Source: Pseudahrensia aquimaris
GTDB lineage: Bacteria; Pseudomonadota; Alphaproteobacteria; Rhizobiales; Rhizobiaceae
Direction: 5' to 3'
DNA: 64,000 nucleotides
Assembly (NCBI RefSeq): GCF_042676045.1
Contig: NZ_JBHTJV010000003.1
Span: 682,001 to 746,000 of the forward strand
Positions 49,006-58,360 of the stretch are shown here, one piece after another. The first letter of the stretch is position 1, and every line of letters begins with the position of its first letter. Position numbers and translations under genes: made by a program. The notes under the pieces were generated by a model that was not told the origin of the DNA, searched no databases, and saw only the letters and a list, made by a program, of their open reading frames with translations.

Positions 49006-50454
49006 TTAGCCCTCCTTCGGTTGTTCAGTGGTGGCAGCTTTCCTCGCAGCCGGGCTCAGTGTTCCAGTCACGGAGGCGTTGATGTCGAGATATTTTTTGG
49101 CAGCCGCATTCACATCTTCCAGTTTGGTGGCCATCATATCGTCGGGCCATTTCTCGATTTCTTCAACGGTCGCGCCAATCGCCAGAGAGGCACCGTAGAT
49201 GCGGGCCAAGGTCGATTGGCTGTCACGCGCCATAATCGTGGAGCGCAGCAAGCGCTTTTTGGCACGGTCGAGTTCCTCCTGGGTGACGCCGTTTTCGCGC
49301 ACATCGGCGATCACTGCGTCAATGGCAGCCTCTAGCTGCTCAACTGTCACGCCAGGGCGCGGTGTCCCATAGAAACCAAAGGTCGTGTCATCCTTGGAAC
49401 TACCCTGATACCAAGCGCCTGCGCTGGAGGCGATCTTGTCCTCGATGACGATCTTGCGTTGGATGCGGCTGGTTGCACCGCCACCTATGATCTCACTCAG
49501 CAAGTCGAGTTCTTCGCCAACTTCGCCGCCCTCAGCGCTGTAATATGACGGCACCAAATAGCGTCTCTGCCAGCTTGGCGTGGTCACACGTTCGTGCGTC
49601 ATGGAAATGCGGTGCGGTGCGCGGAACGGTGGCTCGCTCAGGCGCACGCGGTTGCCTGGTTCGGCGCGGCGAGCAACCTTGCCGTATGTCTCCAGCGCCA
49701 ATTTGCGAACCTCTTCTGGGTCCACATCACCAGCAACCACCAAGATAGCGTTATTGGGCGTGTAAAAGCGGTCGTAAAAGTCGATGGCTGCGTCTTTATC
49801 GAGTTTCTCGATTTCATGGCGCCAGCCAATGATCGGCACTCCGTAGCGGTGATTCCGATACATCGCGGCAGACATCGCTTCGTTGAACAGCCCTTCGGGA
49901 CGGTTTTCGATGCGCGAATTGCGCTCTTCGAGAACGACGGACCGTTCTGGGTCAATCACTTCATCGGTCAGAACCAGATTTTCCATCCGGTCAGCCTCGA
50001 GCCGCATCATCTCGCCCAAAAGTGATGGTGTGACACGCTGGAAATAGCCGGTGTAATCGTATGAGGTGAAGGCGTTTTCCTGGCCACCGTTTTCGGAGAC
50101 CTTGGCGGAAAACTCGCCGCCCTTGACCGTTTTAGTCCCTTTGAACATCAAGTGTTCAAGATAGTGCGCGATGCCAGACTTTCCCGGCGGTTCATCAGCA
50201 GAACCGGCCTTGTACCAAACCATGTGGGTCACCACCGGTGCGCGGCGGTCTGGAATGATCACCACTTCCATGCCGTTATCCAGCTTGAAATTTGTCACGT
50301 TGATACCCTGCTTTGCCTTCGCGGCCAGCGCAGAGACTTGCGCCATCGCAGGTGTTTGGAGTGCAGGCATCGCCACCAGCCCGGCTAAGGCAAAGGCGAG
50401 CGCCATCTTTTTCGGTGACAAACGTTTGGCTTTAATAGGCAGTGAAAAGGGCAT
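49006..50454 (-). CDS. M16 family zinc peptidase, active subunit
   Basis: 482 residues from ATG 50454 (AAAGGA 6 bases upstream; an ATG at 50472 is less well placed). A signal peptide ends at TPAMAQ (about residue 39). The inverted zinc site is H97-Y-L-E-H101 in GKSGIAHYLEHLMFKGT, with the distal Glu in RSVVLEERNSR. ENAFTSYDYTGYFQRV is another family motif. It pairs with the inactive M16 homologue downstream to make a periplasmic peptidase, as in other alphaproteobacteria. Confidence 0.94.
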   Translation of the reverse strand: MPFSLPIKAKRLSPKKMALAFALAGLVAMPALQTPAMAQVSALAAKAKQGINVTNFKLDNGMEVVIIPDRRAPVVTHMVWYKAGSADEPPGKSGIAHYLEHLMFKGTKTVKGGEFSAKVSENGGQENAFTSYDYTGYFQRVTPSLLGEMMRLEADRMENLVLTDEVIDPERSVVLEERNSRIENRPEGLFNEAMSAAMYRNHRYGVPIIGWRHEIEKLDKDAAIDFYDRFYTPNNAILVVAGDVDPEEVRKLALETYGKVARRAEPGNRVRLSEPPFRAPHRISMTHERVTTPSWQRRYLVPSYYSAEGGEVGEELDLLSEIIGGGATSRIQRKIVIEDKIASSAGAWYQGSSKDDTTFGFYGTPRPGVTVEQLEAAIDAVIADVRENGVTQEELDRAKKRLLRSTIMARDSQSTLARIYGASLAIGATVEEIEKWPDDMMATKLEDVNAAAKKYLDINASVTGTLSPAARKAATTEQPKEG

Positions 50455-50604
50455 TTCGGTTCCTTTGATCAAAAGGGCGTGGGCCAGAGTGGGGCGGACC
50501 GATAAACGGCTTGGCAGAACATAGACTTGTGAGCAGGTATAAGGCTTTGCAATGGCAGACGCAGTTAACTTTTCGTCATGTGGCGTGATGCCGCTTTTGG
50601 TGTG

Positions 50605-51162
50605 TCATGCCTGAAGTTCGAAAAAACCAATGGCGGTTTCACCAAAATTGCGGCTTTCAATGCTGTTGAAGCCCTGAAGGGCAGAAGGAAGCGTGTCTTT
50701 GCGCTCCTCCAAAACCACCAATGCATGCGACGCAAGCCAGCCCTCGCGCAGCAGAGCCGCTAACGCCTGCTCACCGAGCGTTTTGCCATAGGGAGGATCG
50801 GCGAAAATTAGATCAAACGGTTCCAGCGCACGAATGGGGCCGGGACGGGTAGCGTCTGTTTTGGAAATTTTCGTTTTTCCATTGAGGCCAAAATTCTCAA
50901 TGTTGGTGCGCAACAGCCCCCTGCCCTCGATGCTGTTTTCCACAAACATTGCAAAGGATGCACCGCGGGACATTGCCTCCAATCCCAACGCGCCGGTGCC
51001 TGCGAAAACATCGAGCACGCGTCCGCCGTTTAGCTTTTCTGGCCAATTGTGAGAGAGAATATTGAACAGGCTCTCACGGGTGCGGTCTGTTGTGGGACGA
51101 ATAGCGTTGGATTTGGGAACAGCGAGCGAACGCCCGCGCAAACTACCGCCGACGATCCGCAT
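50605..51162 (-). CDS. rsmD: 16S rRNA (guanine(966)-N(2))-methyltransferase RsmD
   Basis: 185-residue SAM-dependent methyltransferase that modifies G966 in the 30S subunit. From ATG 51162: MRIVGGSLRGRSLAVPKSNAIRPTTDRTRESLFNIL is the RsmD N-terminal signature, followed by the SAM motif VLDVFAGTGALGLEAMSRGA and the catalytic FADPPYG. The start lies within the last 20 bases of the pseudouridine synthase gene, consistent with coupling. A longer frame into that gene is rejected. Confidence 0.95.
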   Translation of the reverse strand: MRIVGGSLRGRSLAVPKSNAIRPTTDRTRESLFNILSHNWPEKLNGGRVLDVFAGTGALGLEAMSRGASFAMFVENSIEGRGLLRTNIENFGLNGKTKISKTDATRPGPIRALEPFDLIFADPPYGKTLGEQALAALLREGWLASHALVVLEERKDTLPSALQGFNSIESRNFGETAIGFFELQA

Positions 51163-52204
51163 GGCTCTTTCCGGGCTTGGTTCGCGACGGTTTTCCTCTA
51201 TTGGGCTTAGCGCGGCTGTCTGGCTTTTTGGTATCGAGACGCGCCAGTGAATCTGCCTTGCCAGCGGACTTTCCGCCGCGCTTTTTCTTGACCCCATCTT
51301 CCTTCTTGCCAGCTTGAGCAGCCTTGCGTCGTGCATCCTTTTCCAGTGCTTTGCGGTCGATCAAGGGAGCGTCAAATTCCGCGCCCGACGCGGCGATAAG
51401 TTTTTCACCAAGTTGATCGCGCAACGTTCGTCCGCGTACTTCGGTGACTTGGCCTCTCGGCAGATCACCCAGTTGGAAGGGGCCATAAGAGATTCGGATC
51501 AGGCGGTTCACATCCAAATCAAGCGCGGCGAGCACTTTTTTAACCTCACGGTTTTTGCCTTCGCGCATGGCGAAAGTCAGCCAAACGTTAGTCCCCTGCA
51601 CCCGCTCCAATTCGGCTTCGATTGAACCATAGAGCACGCCATCAACCGCGATGCCGTCTTTCAGCGTATCGAGACGTTCCTGTGTGATTTGGCCATGAGC
51701 GCGAACGCGGTAGCGGCGCAACCAGCCTGTTGACGGCAGTTCCAGGGCACGGGCCAAACCGCCATCGTTGGTGAGCAACAGCAGGCCTTCGGTGTTGATA
51801 TCAAGTCGGCCAACGGAAAGAACACGAGGAAGATCATCTGGCAGCGCCTCAAACACTGTGGGGCGACCTTCGGGGTCTTTGTTGGTCGTCACCGTGCCGG
51901 ACGTTTTATGCAGCAACCAGAGCCGTGTGCGCTCTACGGTTGGCATGGGCGCATTATCGACCAGAATTTCGTCCGTGGGCGAAACGTTCACGGCAGGCGA
52001 AGTGAGCACCCGCCCGTTCAACGTCACCCGACCGTCCTCAATCCAACGTTCGGCCTCGCGGCGCGAGCAGAGACCAGCACGGGCCATGTACTTGGCAATG
52101 CGCATCGGCGCGGCACCGCTCGCAGACGCGGCTTCAGTATCGAAGCTCGTGCCGGCGGATTTCAGCGCGGGCTTTTGGCTAGATGAGGGTTTGAACTGTT
52201 TCAT
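51143..52204 (-). CDS. Ribosomal large-subunit pseudouridine synthase (RluB-like)
   Basis: 353 residues. An S4 RNA-binding domain (about 33-80; RIAKYMARAGLCSRREAERWIEDGRVTLNG) precedes the RsuA-family catalytic domain, with catalytic Asp in SVGRLDINTEGLLLLTNDG. RYRVRAHGQI and MREGKNREVKKVLAALDLDVNRLIRISYGPFQLGDL complete it. The last 75 residues are a Lys/Arg-rich disordered tail, common in the alphaproteobacterial proteins. It probably makes pseudouridine in 23S rRNA helix 89-91. It is transcribed before rsmD and divergent from tadA. Confidence 0.92.
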   Translation of the reverse strand: MKQFKPSSSQKPALKSAGTSFDTEAASASGAAPMRIAKYMARAGLCSRREAERWIEDGRVTLNGRVLTSPAVNVSPTDEILVDNAPMPTVERTRLWLLHKTSGTVTTNKDPEGRPTVFEALPDDLPRVLSVGRLDINTEGLLLLTNDGGLARALELPSTGWLRRYRVRAHGQITQERLDTLKDGIAVDGVLYGSIEAELERVQGTNVWLTFAMREGKNREVKKVLAALDLDVNRLIRISYGPFQLGDLPRGQVTEVRGRTLRDQLGEKLIAASGAEFDAPLIDRKALEKDARRKAAQAGKKEDGVKKKRGGKSAGKADSLARLDTKKPDSRAKPNRGKPSRTKPGKSHADRRR

Positions 52205-52265
52205 GTCGGCTCCCTAACACCTCACCGCGCTTTGCGCGAGACACGTTTGGCGATATGGAAAGGTG

Positions 52266-52721
52266 ATGGGCGAAAGTTTCATGGAAATAGCGCTGGCTGA
52301 AGCGCGAAGCGCGGCACAGCGCGGAGAAGTTCCGGTGGGCGCTGTGCTGGTGCGCGACGGCGAAGTTCTTGCGCGTGCTGGAAACCGAACGCTCCAACTG
52401 CATGACCCCAGCGCACACGCAGAACTTCTGGTCATCCGCGAAGCGTGTTCCACGCTTGAAAGCCAGAGACTGCCGGATTGCGATCTTTACGTAACACTGG
52501 AGCCTTGCGCCATGTGCGCGGCGGCGATTTCATTTGCACGGATTCGGCGGCTTTATTTTGCGGCGGACGATACCAAAGGGGGCGCGGTTGCTCATGGGCC
52601 AAGGTTTTTCAATCAGCCTACATGCCACCATGCGCCAGACGTGTATTCCGGAATTGCCCAAAGCGAAGCAACAGCACTGTTGAAAGAGTTTTTTCAGATA
52701 AGACGAAGCAAAGGCGTGTAG
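52266..52721 (+). CDS. tadA: tRNA-specific adenosine deaminase TadA
   Basis: 151-residue Zn deaminase that converts A34 to inosine in tRNA-Arg(ACG). Motifs: DPSAHAELLVIREAC (H and catalytic E) and TLEPCAMCAAAISFARI (two Zn cysteines). The C-terminal FFNQPTCHHAPDVYSG forms the tRNA-binding part. The start is ATG 52266, with a GTG one codon earlier as alternative. It is divergent from the RluB-like gene and convergent with the lipoprotein gene (7 bases between stops). Confidence 0.95.
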   Translation: MGESFMEIALAEARSAAQRGEVPVGAVLVRDGEVLARAGNRTLQLHDPSAHAELLVIREACSTLESQRLPDCDLYVTLEPCAMCAAAISFARIRRLYFAADDTKGGAVAHGPRFFNQPTCHHAPDVYSGIAQSEATALLKEFFQIRRSKGV

Positions 52722-52728
52722 AGCGAAA

Positions 52729-53397
52729 TCAGTCTTTGCTGTTGAAGATTGAGCCGAAAAGCGACTTGCGGCCTTTCGCATACGGATCAACCTCTTTTTC
52801 GCCCGGCACGCCAACAGGAGCTGACTCAGCAGGAGTTCTGTAAGGGGCTGGCGGCTCCGTGAGGTATTTTCGAGGAGCCGTGCCGGAAGCGCCGCGCGAC
52901 AGTGATCTATCTGCAAGAAAGGCTTCCCGTGCAGCTTTGCGCTCTTCAGGCGTCATGGCGTCATTGTCACGAACATCAGCCGCACCGGGGCGGCGCAACA
53001 CTTTGGCTCGTTCCGCCGATTCACGTCTTGCTGCAACAATTTCTGGCGGCAATTCACCACCATTCGCTTCTGCGTCCGCCAGATCCGACAACAATTGCTG
53101 ACGGCGCGCCTCAGGATCAGACGGAAAGTAACCCGCTTGGTTTTCGACGGTCTCCGCTGGTGCTGGCAGTTCCGCCACAGCCGGCGGTTTAACCAGACCC
53201 GGACGAGACAAGTAATTGATCGGTTCTTTTTTCTTTTCCAAGCCGCTCATGGCCGCAATTCCCAGCAGATCATCATAAAGCTGTTCTTCTTGGGTTTTGC
53301 CGGTGCCATATGTGGAGGTGCCGACACAGCCGGACAGCAGCAGTGCTGCGGCGGGGGCCGCGAGTATGAAAGCTCTCGTGCGAACTACGCTTTTCAT
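52729..53397 (-). CDS. Hypothetical lipoprotein (possibly DUF3035-like)
   Basis: 222 residues. A lipoprotein signal peptide with lipobox LLSGC puts the lipidated Cys at about residue 24, after FILAAPAAALLL. The mature part is hydrophilic and Ala/Pro/Glu-rich, with EEQLYDDLLGIAAMSGLEKKKEPINYLSRPGLVKPP near its start, an ordered-looking segment, then mostly disorder. It is next to ileS and the M16 peptidase region, a neighbourhood in which related lipoproteins occur. Its function is unknown; the DUF3035 suggestion is from position and composition only. Confidence 0.8.
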   Translation of the reverse strand: MKSVVRTRAFILAAPAAALLLSGCVGTSTYGTGKTQEEQLYDDLLGIAAMSGLEKKKEPINYLSRPGLVKPPAVAELPAPAETVENQAGYFPSDPEARRQQLLSDLADAEANGGELPPEIVAARRESAERAKVLRRPGAADVRDNDAMTPEERKAAREAFLADRSLSRGASGTAPRKYLTEPPAPYRTPAESAPVGVPGEKEVDPYAKGRKSLFGSIFNSKD

Positions 53398-53581
53398 TTT
53401 TGCTCCATCGGCCGGATATTCGGCTCGGCTTTATTCGGTCGGCGGCTACTAAAGGCCACAACACCGCCGCACAGCGATACCGCACAACAATGCGGCCACA
53501 ATCCGGCAGTGCGCCACATTTTGTGTGGGCACGCTTATACGCCCACCAAAGCGTAGCCTGGTTGCCTTTACCTACAATTAC

Positions 53582-53607
53582 CGCCCCGCCAATGCAATCG
53601 CGGGGCG
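53582..53607 (-). terminator. Stem-loop downstream of ileS
   Basis: GC-rich 8-bp stem (53582-53589 with 53600-53607) around a 10-base loop, 41 bases after the ileS stop on the minus strand. No T-run follows. The remaining bases between 53398 and 53648 hold the lipoprotein promoter region and no recognisable gene. Confidence 0.4.
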
Positions 53608-53647
53608 ATCACGACATCTTTCAAGGGTTAAACCTGTTTTGGTCGTT

Positions 53648-56617
53648 CTATTTGCCTGCCAAAGCCTCAATTTCACGCATAGCGTCAGCGTCACGCAGTG
53701 AAAGGTCCGGATAGTCGGGATCGGTACCCACTTCTGGCAAAATACGCCATGAGCGAGCGCATTTTTTACCCTGCGCCATACGGTTGACGACAGCGACGCT
53801 AGGGCCGATCTGATCGTAAACAAAAGCCTCTGCCGGACAATCGGGGTGGTCCGTGGCTTTTTCGGTTGGCGAGATCAGCACTTGCGCACCGCATGTGATG
53901 AATAATTCATCCGCGTCCAATCCATCAAAGATGCCTGCAAAGCCTGAGCCGATGTAAACCAAGGGCGCAGCTTCCAGCGACGAGCCGATGCGCTTTTCGC
54001 GGCGCTCGTCTTCTAGAGCGGTGGTCACCACACGGCGCACGGTGCGCAGTTTTGACCAGCGTTGTGTCAGGCCATCGTTGCGCCATTCGGCCGGAATCTC
54101 GGGGAACTGACGCAAGTGCACCGAATCAGCGCTCGGGTTGCGCTCCAGCCATGCTTCTTCGGTGGTGAAGCAGAGGATCGGCGCAAGCCATGCGGTCAGG
54201 CAATCGAACAGTTCCGACACGACATAAAGGGAAGCGCGACGGCGCATGGAGGATGGGGCATCGCAATAAAGCGCGTCCTTGCGCACATCGAAATAAAACG
54301 CCGATAGCTCAATATTCATGAAATTGAGCAGGCTTGAGAACACTTTCTTGAAGTCAAACGCATCGTAGCCCTCACGAACCGTACCATTGAGTTCAGACAA
54401 CCGGTGCAACATAAATTGTTCAAGTTCCGGCATGTCGGCATAGGCAACTTTCTCACCATCGTAGTGCGCCAGCGTGCCGAGCATCCAACGCAGCGTGTTA
54501 CGCAGCTTGCGGTAGGCGTCGATCGCAGTCTTGAGGATTTCGGGGCCGATGCGCAGGTCTTCGGCGTAGTCGGATTGGGCCACCCAAATGCGCAGGATGT
54601 CAGCGCCGGATTGCTGGATCACCTGTTGCGGCGTGACCTGATTGCCCAGCGATTTTGACATTTTGCGTCCGTCTTCCGCCATCACGAAGCCGTGTGTCAG
54701 CACCGCGTCGTAAGGCGCTCGTCCGCGCGTGCCGCAGCTTTCCAACAGCGAGGAATGAAACCAACCGCGGTGTTGGTCGGAGCCTTCAAGATAAAGATCG
54801 GCTGGCCATTTCAGGTCTTCGCGCTGTTCCAGACAGAAAGCGTGGGTGGAGCCTGAATCGAACCAGACGTCGAGAATGTCGTCGATTTTTTCCCAAGCGC
54901 TCATGTCATCGACGAAACCCTCTAGAAAGCGCTCTTTTGCGCCTTCTGCATACCACGCATCCGCGCCTTCTGCCTTGAAGGCTTCCGTGATGCGGTCGAT
55001 GAGTTCTTCGGAGCGGTCAAAATCTGGGCCGGGTATGATTTTGCCGCTCTGCGTGTGGCGGAAGACGCTGATCGGCACCCCCCAGGCGCGTTGGCGCGAC
55101 AGCACCCAGTCGGGGCGTTTTTCGATCATGTCGCGGAGGCGGTTCTGGCCAGCGGCTGGCACGAAACGGGTCTCGTCGATGGCGGCAAGCGCGGTTTGGC
55201 GCAGCGTGCCCATGTTAGAGTTTTCGCCGCCAACCACGCCGTGTTTATCCATGTAGACGAACCATTGCGGCGTGTTGCGGAAGATGATCGGCTTCTTCGA
55301 GCGCCACGAATGGGGATATTCGTGCTTTAGGCGGCCACGCGCGAACAGGTTGTTGGCCTTGATGAGCGCAGTGATAACCCGCTGGTTCGCATCACCCTTC
55401 TTGCCCTTGTCGTCTAGCACACGAGCGCCTTGGAAACCGGGGGCATCGTCAGTGTAGAAGCCCGCGTCATCGACGGGGAACGGGATGCGCGTGTCGATGC
55501 CCATGGCTTCGATCTGCTTGGCGTTCGACATCCAAGCCTCAAAGTCGTCGCGGCCATGAGAAGGCGCGGTGTGGACAAAGCCCGTGCCCGCTTCGTCGGT
55601 GACGTGATCGCCAGCGAGCATGGGAACGGTGAAATTGTAGCCACCAAGCTTGGCGTTGGCGAGCGGATGAGCGAGAGAGATTGCTTCGAGTTCTAGCGGT
55701 GTTACATCACGCAGCTTCTTCATCTCGACTTTGGCTTTTGCAGCGCACTCTCCAGCCAACTTGTCGGCAAAAATCAGTTTGTCGCCTGCCTGTGGTCCAA
55801 AATCATTTTCGGCGCTCGAGACTTCGTAGAGACCGTAGGGAACACGGGGGGAATAGCACACCGCACGGTTGGCAGGGATGGTCCAAGGTGTTGTGGTCCA
55901 GATGACGATTGATGCGTCGGCCAATTCCTTTGATCCATGGATCGGAAACTTCACCCAAACCGTATCGCTCTCGTGGATTTCGTATTCCACCTCGGCCTCT
56001 GCAAGCGCGGTGCGCTCGACGACGCTCCACATGATCGGCTTTGAGCCACGATAAAGCTGTCCGCTGGCGGCGAACTTCATCAGCTCTTTGGCGATCAGAG
56101 CCTCGGAATCGTAATTCATCGTCAGATACGGAGTTTTGAAATCACCCGTCACGCCGAGGCGCAGGAATTCTTCGGTTTGCACACCGACCCAATGGGCGGC
56201 GAAGTCACGGCATTCCTTGCGGAATTCGTTGATCGGCACTTCGTCCTTGTTCTTGCCCTTGGCGCGGTATTGCTCCTCGATTTTCCATTCGATTGGCAGG
56301 CCGTGGCAATCCCAGCCGGGCACGTAGTTGCTGTCATAGCCGCGCATCTGGAATGAGCGAGTGATGACGTCTTTGAGAATTTTGTTGAGCGCGTGGCCGA
56401 TGTGTAGATTGCCATTGGCATAGGGCGGGCCATCGTGGAGCACGTATTTCTCGCGGCCCTTGGCGTCTTCACGCAGCCTTTTGTAAAGGTCCATTTCCTC
56501 CCATCGCGCGATGATTTCCGGCTCTTTCTTGGGCAGGCCCGCACGCATGGGAAAGTCCGTCTGCGGCAGGTAGAGAGTTTTGGAATAATCGAATGTGTCG
56601 CTCGTCTTGTCAGACAT
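53648..56617 (-). CDS. ileS: Isoleucyl-tRNA synthetase
   Basis: 989-residue class I aminoacyl-tRNA synthetase charging tRNA-Ile. HIGH motif in YANGNLHIGHALNKILKDVI (about residue 70), the editing domain with TTPWTIPANRAVCYSP, WFDSGSTHAF, and KMSKS in DGRKMSKSLGNQVTPQQVIQ. The anticodon-binding domain follows. There is no C-terminal zinc-cysteine cluster: it ends DADAMREIEALAGK, as usual for the alphaproteobacterial form. No lspA gene follows it here, although ileS-lspA is a common pair. 244 bases separate it from the SDR genes upstream; I see nothing else in that gap. Confidence 0.97.
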   Translation of the reverse strand: MSDKTSDTFDYSKTLYLPQTDFPMRAGLPKKEPEIIARWEEMDLYKRLREDAKGREKYVLHDGPPYANGNLHIGHALNKILKDVITRSFQMRGYDSNYVPGWDCHGLPIEWKIEEQYRAKGKNKDEVPINEFRKECRDFAAHWVGVQTEEFLRLGVTGDFKTPYLTMNYDSEALIAKELMKFAASGQLYRGSKPIMWSVVERTALAEAEVEYEIHESDTVWVKFPIHGSKELADASIVIWTTTPWTIPANRAVCYSPRVPYGLYEVSSAENDFGPQAGDKLIFADKLAGECAAKAKVEMKKLRDVTPLELEAISLAHPLANAKLGGYNFTVPMLAGDHVTDEAGTGFVHTAPSHGRDDFEAWMSNAKQIEAMGIDTRIPFPVDDAGFYTDDAPGFQGARVLDDKGKKGDANQRVITALIKANNLFARGRLKHEYPHSWRSKKPIIFRNTPQWFVYMDKHGVVGGENSNMGTLRQTALAAIDETRFVPAAGQNRLRDMIEKRPDWVLSRQRAWGVPISVFRHTQSGKIIPGPDFDRSEELIDRITEAFKAEGADAWYAEGAKERFLEGFVDDMSAWEKIDDILDVWFDSGSTHAFCLEQREDLKWPADLYLEGSDQHRGWFHSSLLESCGTRGRAPYDAVLTHGFVMAEDGRKMSKSLGNQVTPQQVIQQSGADILRIWVAQSDYAEDLRIGPEILKTAIDAYRKLRNTLRWMLGTLAHYDGEKVAYADMPELEQFMLHRLSELNGTVREGYDAFDFKKVFSSLLNFMNIELSAFYFDVRKDALYCDAPSSMRRRASLYVVSELFDCLTAWLAPILCFTTEEAWLERNPSADSVHLRQFPEIPAEWRNDGLTQRWSKLRTVRRVVTTALEDERREKRIGSSLEAAPLVYIGSGFAGIFDGLDADELFITCGAQVLISPTEKATDHPDCPAEAFVYDQIGPSVAVVNRMAQGKKCARSWRILPEVGTDPDYPDLSLRDADAMREIEALAGK

Positions 56618-56861
56618 TGTTGTCTCGTTTTAATCCGCCGCAATGCGCTCGGTTGGCGCGGGATCGGGCGGCCCGTTCGGGCATGATTGCTTGAAAATCG
56701 CTGTTGCCCGCTTTGAAAAGGCGCGGACATGCCTGTTCCCGGTCGCGGCGACAGCCTATCTAAGCCACCTGCCCGACCGGGCTTATAATTCGAAACCGGA
56801 AATTGCTCGCCGTTTTGTTCATGGCGATGACTTAGCAAAGGCGGCTTGCGGATTCCAGCGC

Positions 56862-57623
56862 TTAATATTTCGGCTCTTGCAGCTTATCAAAAATCGCTCG
56901 GCGCATGGCTTTGGTTGCCATATTGGGCGCAAAGCGGCCCGCCATGCCAGCAAAGGATGCTGCGATGCCGGGGTAGAGTTCGCTGCGCTTGGTTTTGGCC
57001 GCTCGTAGAATGGATTTAGCCAGTTTTTCAGGATCCATGCGCTTGTCGGCCTTTGCGCCGGGCGGTGCGTGTTTTTCAGCATGGGCCGTGCGGATGGGGC
57101 CGGGAAAGACCGTCATCACCGACACACCTTTTTTCTTGAACGGCTTGCGCGCGCTTTTGGCGTAGATCGCGATGCCGTCCTTCGTCGCTGCATAAACACT
57201 TGCACCGGGATAGCCGACAGCATGAGAGAGCGACGAGATGAAGATGATCTTGCTTTTGGCCGCCATTTTGCCGTTTGCCACAAAAGACGACGCCAGCAGA
57301 AGTGGAGCCCGAAGGTTGACGTTGATCAATCTGCGATAGGCGTCGGACGGGATCTCCTCGAATTTGCCTGTGGCTGAAATGCCTGCGTTCAAGATCACCA
57401 AATCGTAAGGCAAGGTGCCGGGTTCTTCTGCCAGCAGGCGCAGCACGCCTTTATCTTCCATGTCGACCAGGCGGCTTTCGCACAGGCCAACATGGCTTTG
57501 AGTGAGTTCGTGCAGGCCAGTGCGGTTGCGATCGACTGCGACGACCGTGTGACCTTCTGACAGCAATTGCTCTGCCAGTGCGCGGCCCAAACCCTCAACG
57601 GCACCTGTGATGAGAACGCGCAT
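56862..57623 (-). CDS. Short-chain dehydrogenase/reductase
   Basis: 253-residue SDR. MRVLITGAVEGLGRALAEQLLSEGH gives the cofactor motif TGxxxGxG, followed by LVILNAGISATG (NAG motif), the catalytic Ser in IIFISSLSHAVGYPG and Tyr/Lys in SVYAATKDG. The C-terminal segment is membrane-lipid-dehydrogenase-like (PIRTAHAEKHAPPGAKADKRM). The substrate is unknown. The start is ATG 57623, sharing one base with the stop of the upstream SDR (TAATG). A longer frame into that gene was discarded. Confidence 0.87.
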   Translation of the reverse strand: MRVLITGAVEGLGRALAEQLLSEGHTVVAVDRNRTGLHELTQSHVGLCESRLVDMEDKGVLRLLAEEPGTLPYDLVILNAGISATGKFEEIPSDAYRRLINVNLRAPLLLASSFVANGKMAAKSKIIFISSLSHAVGYPGASVYAATKDGIAIYAKSARKPFKKKGVSVMTVFPGPIRTAHAEKHAPPGAKADKRMDPEKLAKSILRAAKTKRSELYPGIAASFAGMAGRFAPNMATKAMRRAIFDKLQEPKY

Positions 57624-58360
57624 TACTGGACCTTCCTTAGGCGGCGCGGAGTGCGCCAGCCGGTACGGAAGATGAAGTTGCGCTTGATGACACGCTCGGC
57701 CACGCCGCTTTCTATGGCGGAGAGGATTGCGTTGGATGCGCGGCGGCTTCCCGTAAAGAAGATGCGGAACATACCCGCTTTGAAACCGGCCTTGGCGTGC
57801 ATTCCGGTGCGGATTGCGCCGGGGTGCAGGATTTGCACATTCGCACGATCGCGCCATTCTTCGCGCAAGCTGCGAGCTAGGCCGCGTTGGGCAGCTTTTG
57901 TGGCGGCATAAGTGGCGAATTTCTTGGAGCCTTTGTGCGCGATTGATCCAATCAGCGTGAGTTGCCCCTTTGCTTCAAACAAGGCTGGCGCAATGGCACG
58001 GGCGATTTGCACGGGGCTTTCGACATTGACTGCTACTTGCTCTGCCAAAACCTCGGCTGGCTCGTCCGCCGGATTGCCGGCCCAGCCAATACCTGCGTTG
58101 AGGATGGCAAGGTCGCAGCCAGTCCAGCCCATCGTTTTCATAGTCTGGACGATGCTGCGGGCAGCCTCTTCCGGTTCAGACTGGTCAGCACGAATGTAAG
58201 TGAGCGTTGCGCCGCCGAAAATATCGTCGGTGCGGGCCAGCGGACGGCGGCCTGTGGCGAGCACACGAGCGCCAGCCTGCGCATATTTGCACGCCATCGC
58301 AAGGCCGATACCGTCGGTGGCGCCAGTGATCAAAACCCTTTTGCCAATCACACCACTCAT
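57623..58360 (-). CDS. Short-chain dehydrogenase/reductase
   Basis: 245-residue SDR, paralogous in layout to its neighbour. VLITGATDGIGLAMACKYAQAG is the cofactor site, LAILNAGIGWAG the NAG motif, IGSIAHKGS holds the Ser, and TYAATKAAQRGLARSLREE the Tyr/Lys pair. The C-terminus is basic (VIKRNFIFRTGWRTPRRLRKVQ), which may attach it to membranes. The substrate is unknown. Its start overlaps the ribF stop by 4 bases; the three genes form one operon with ribF first. Confidence 0.87.
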   Translation of the reverse strand: MSGVIGKRVLITGATDGIGLAMACKYAQAGARVLATGRRPLARTDDIFGGATLTYIRADQSEPEEAARSIVQTMKTMGWTGCDLAILNAGIGWAGNPADEPAEVLAEQVAVNVESPVQIARAIAPALFEAKGQLTLIGSIAHKGSKKFATYAATKAAQRGLARSLREEWRDRANVQILHPGAIRTGMHAKAGFKAGMFRIFFTGSRRASNAILSAIESGVAERVIKRNFIFRTGWRTPRRLRKVQ

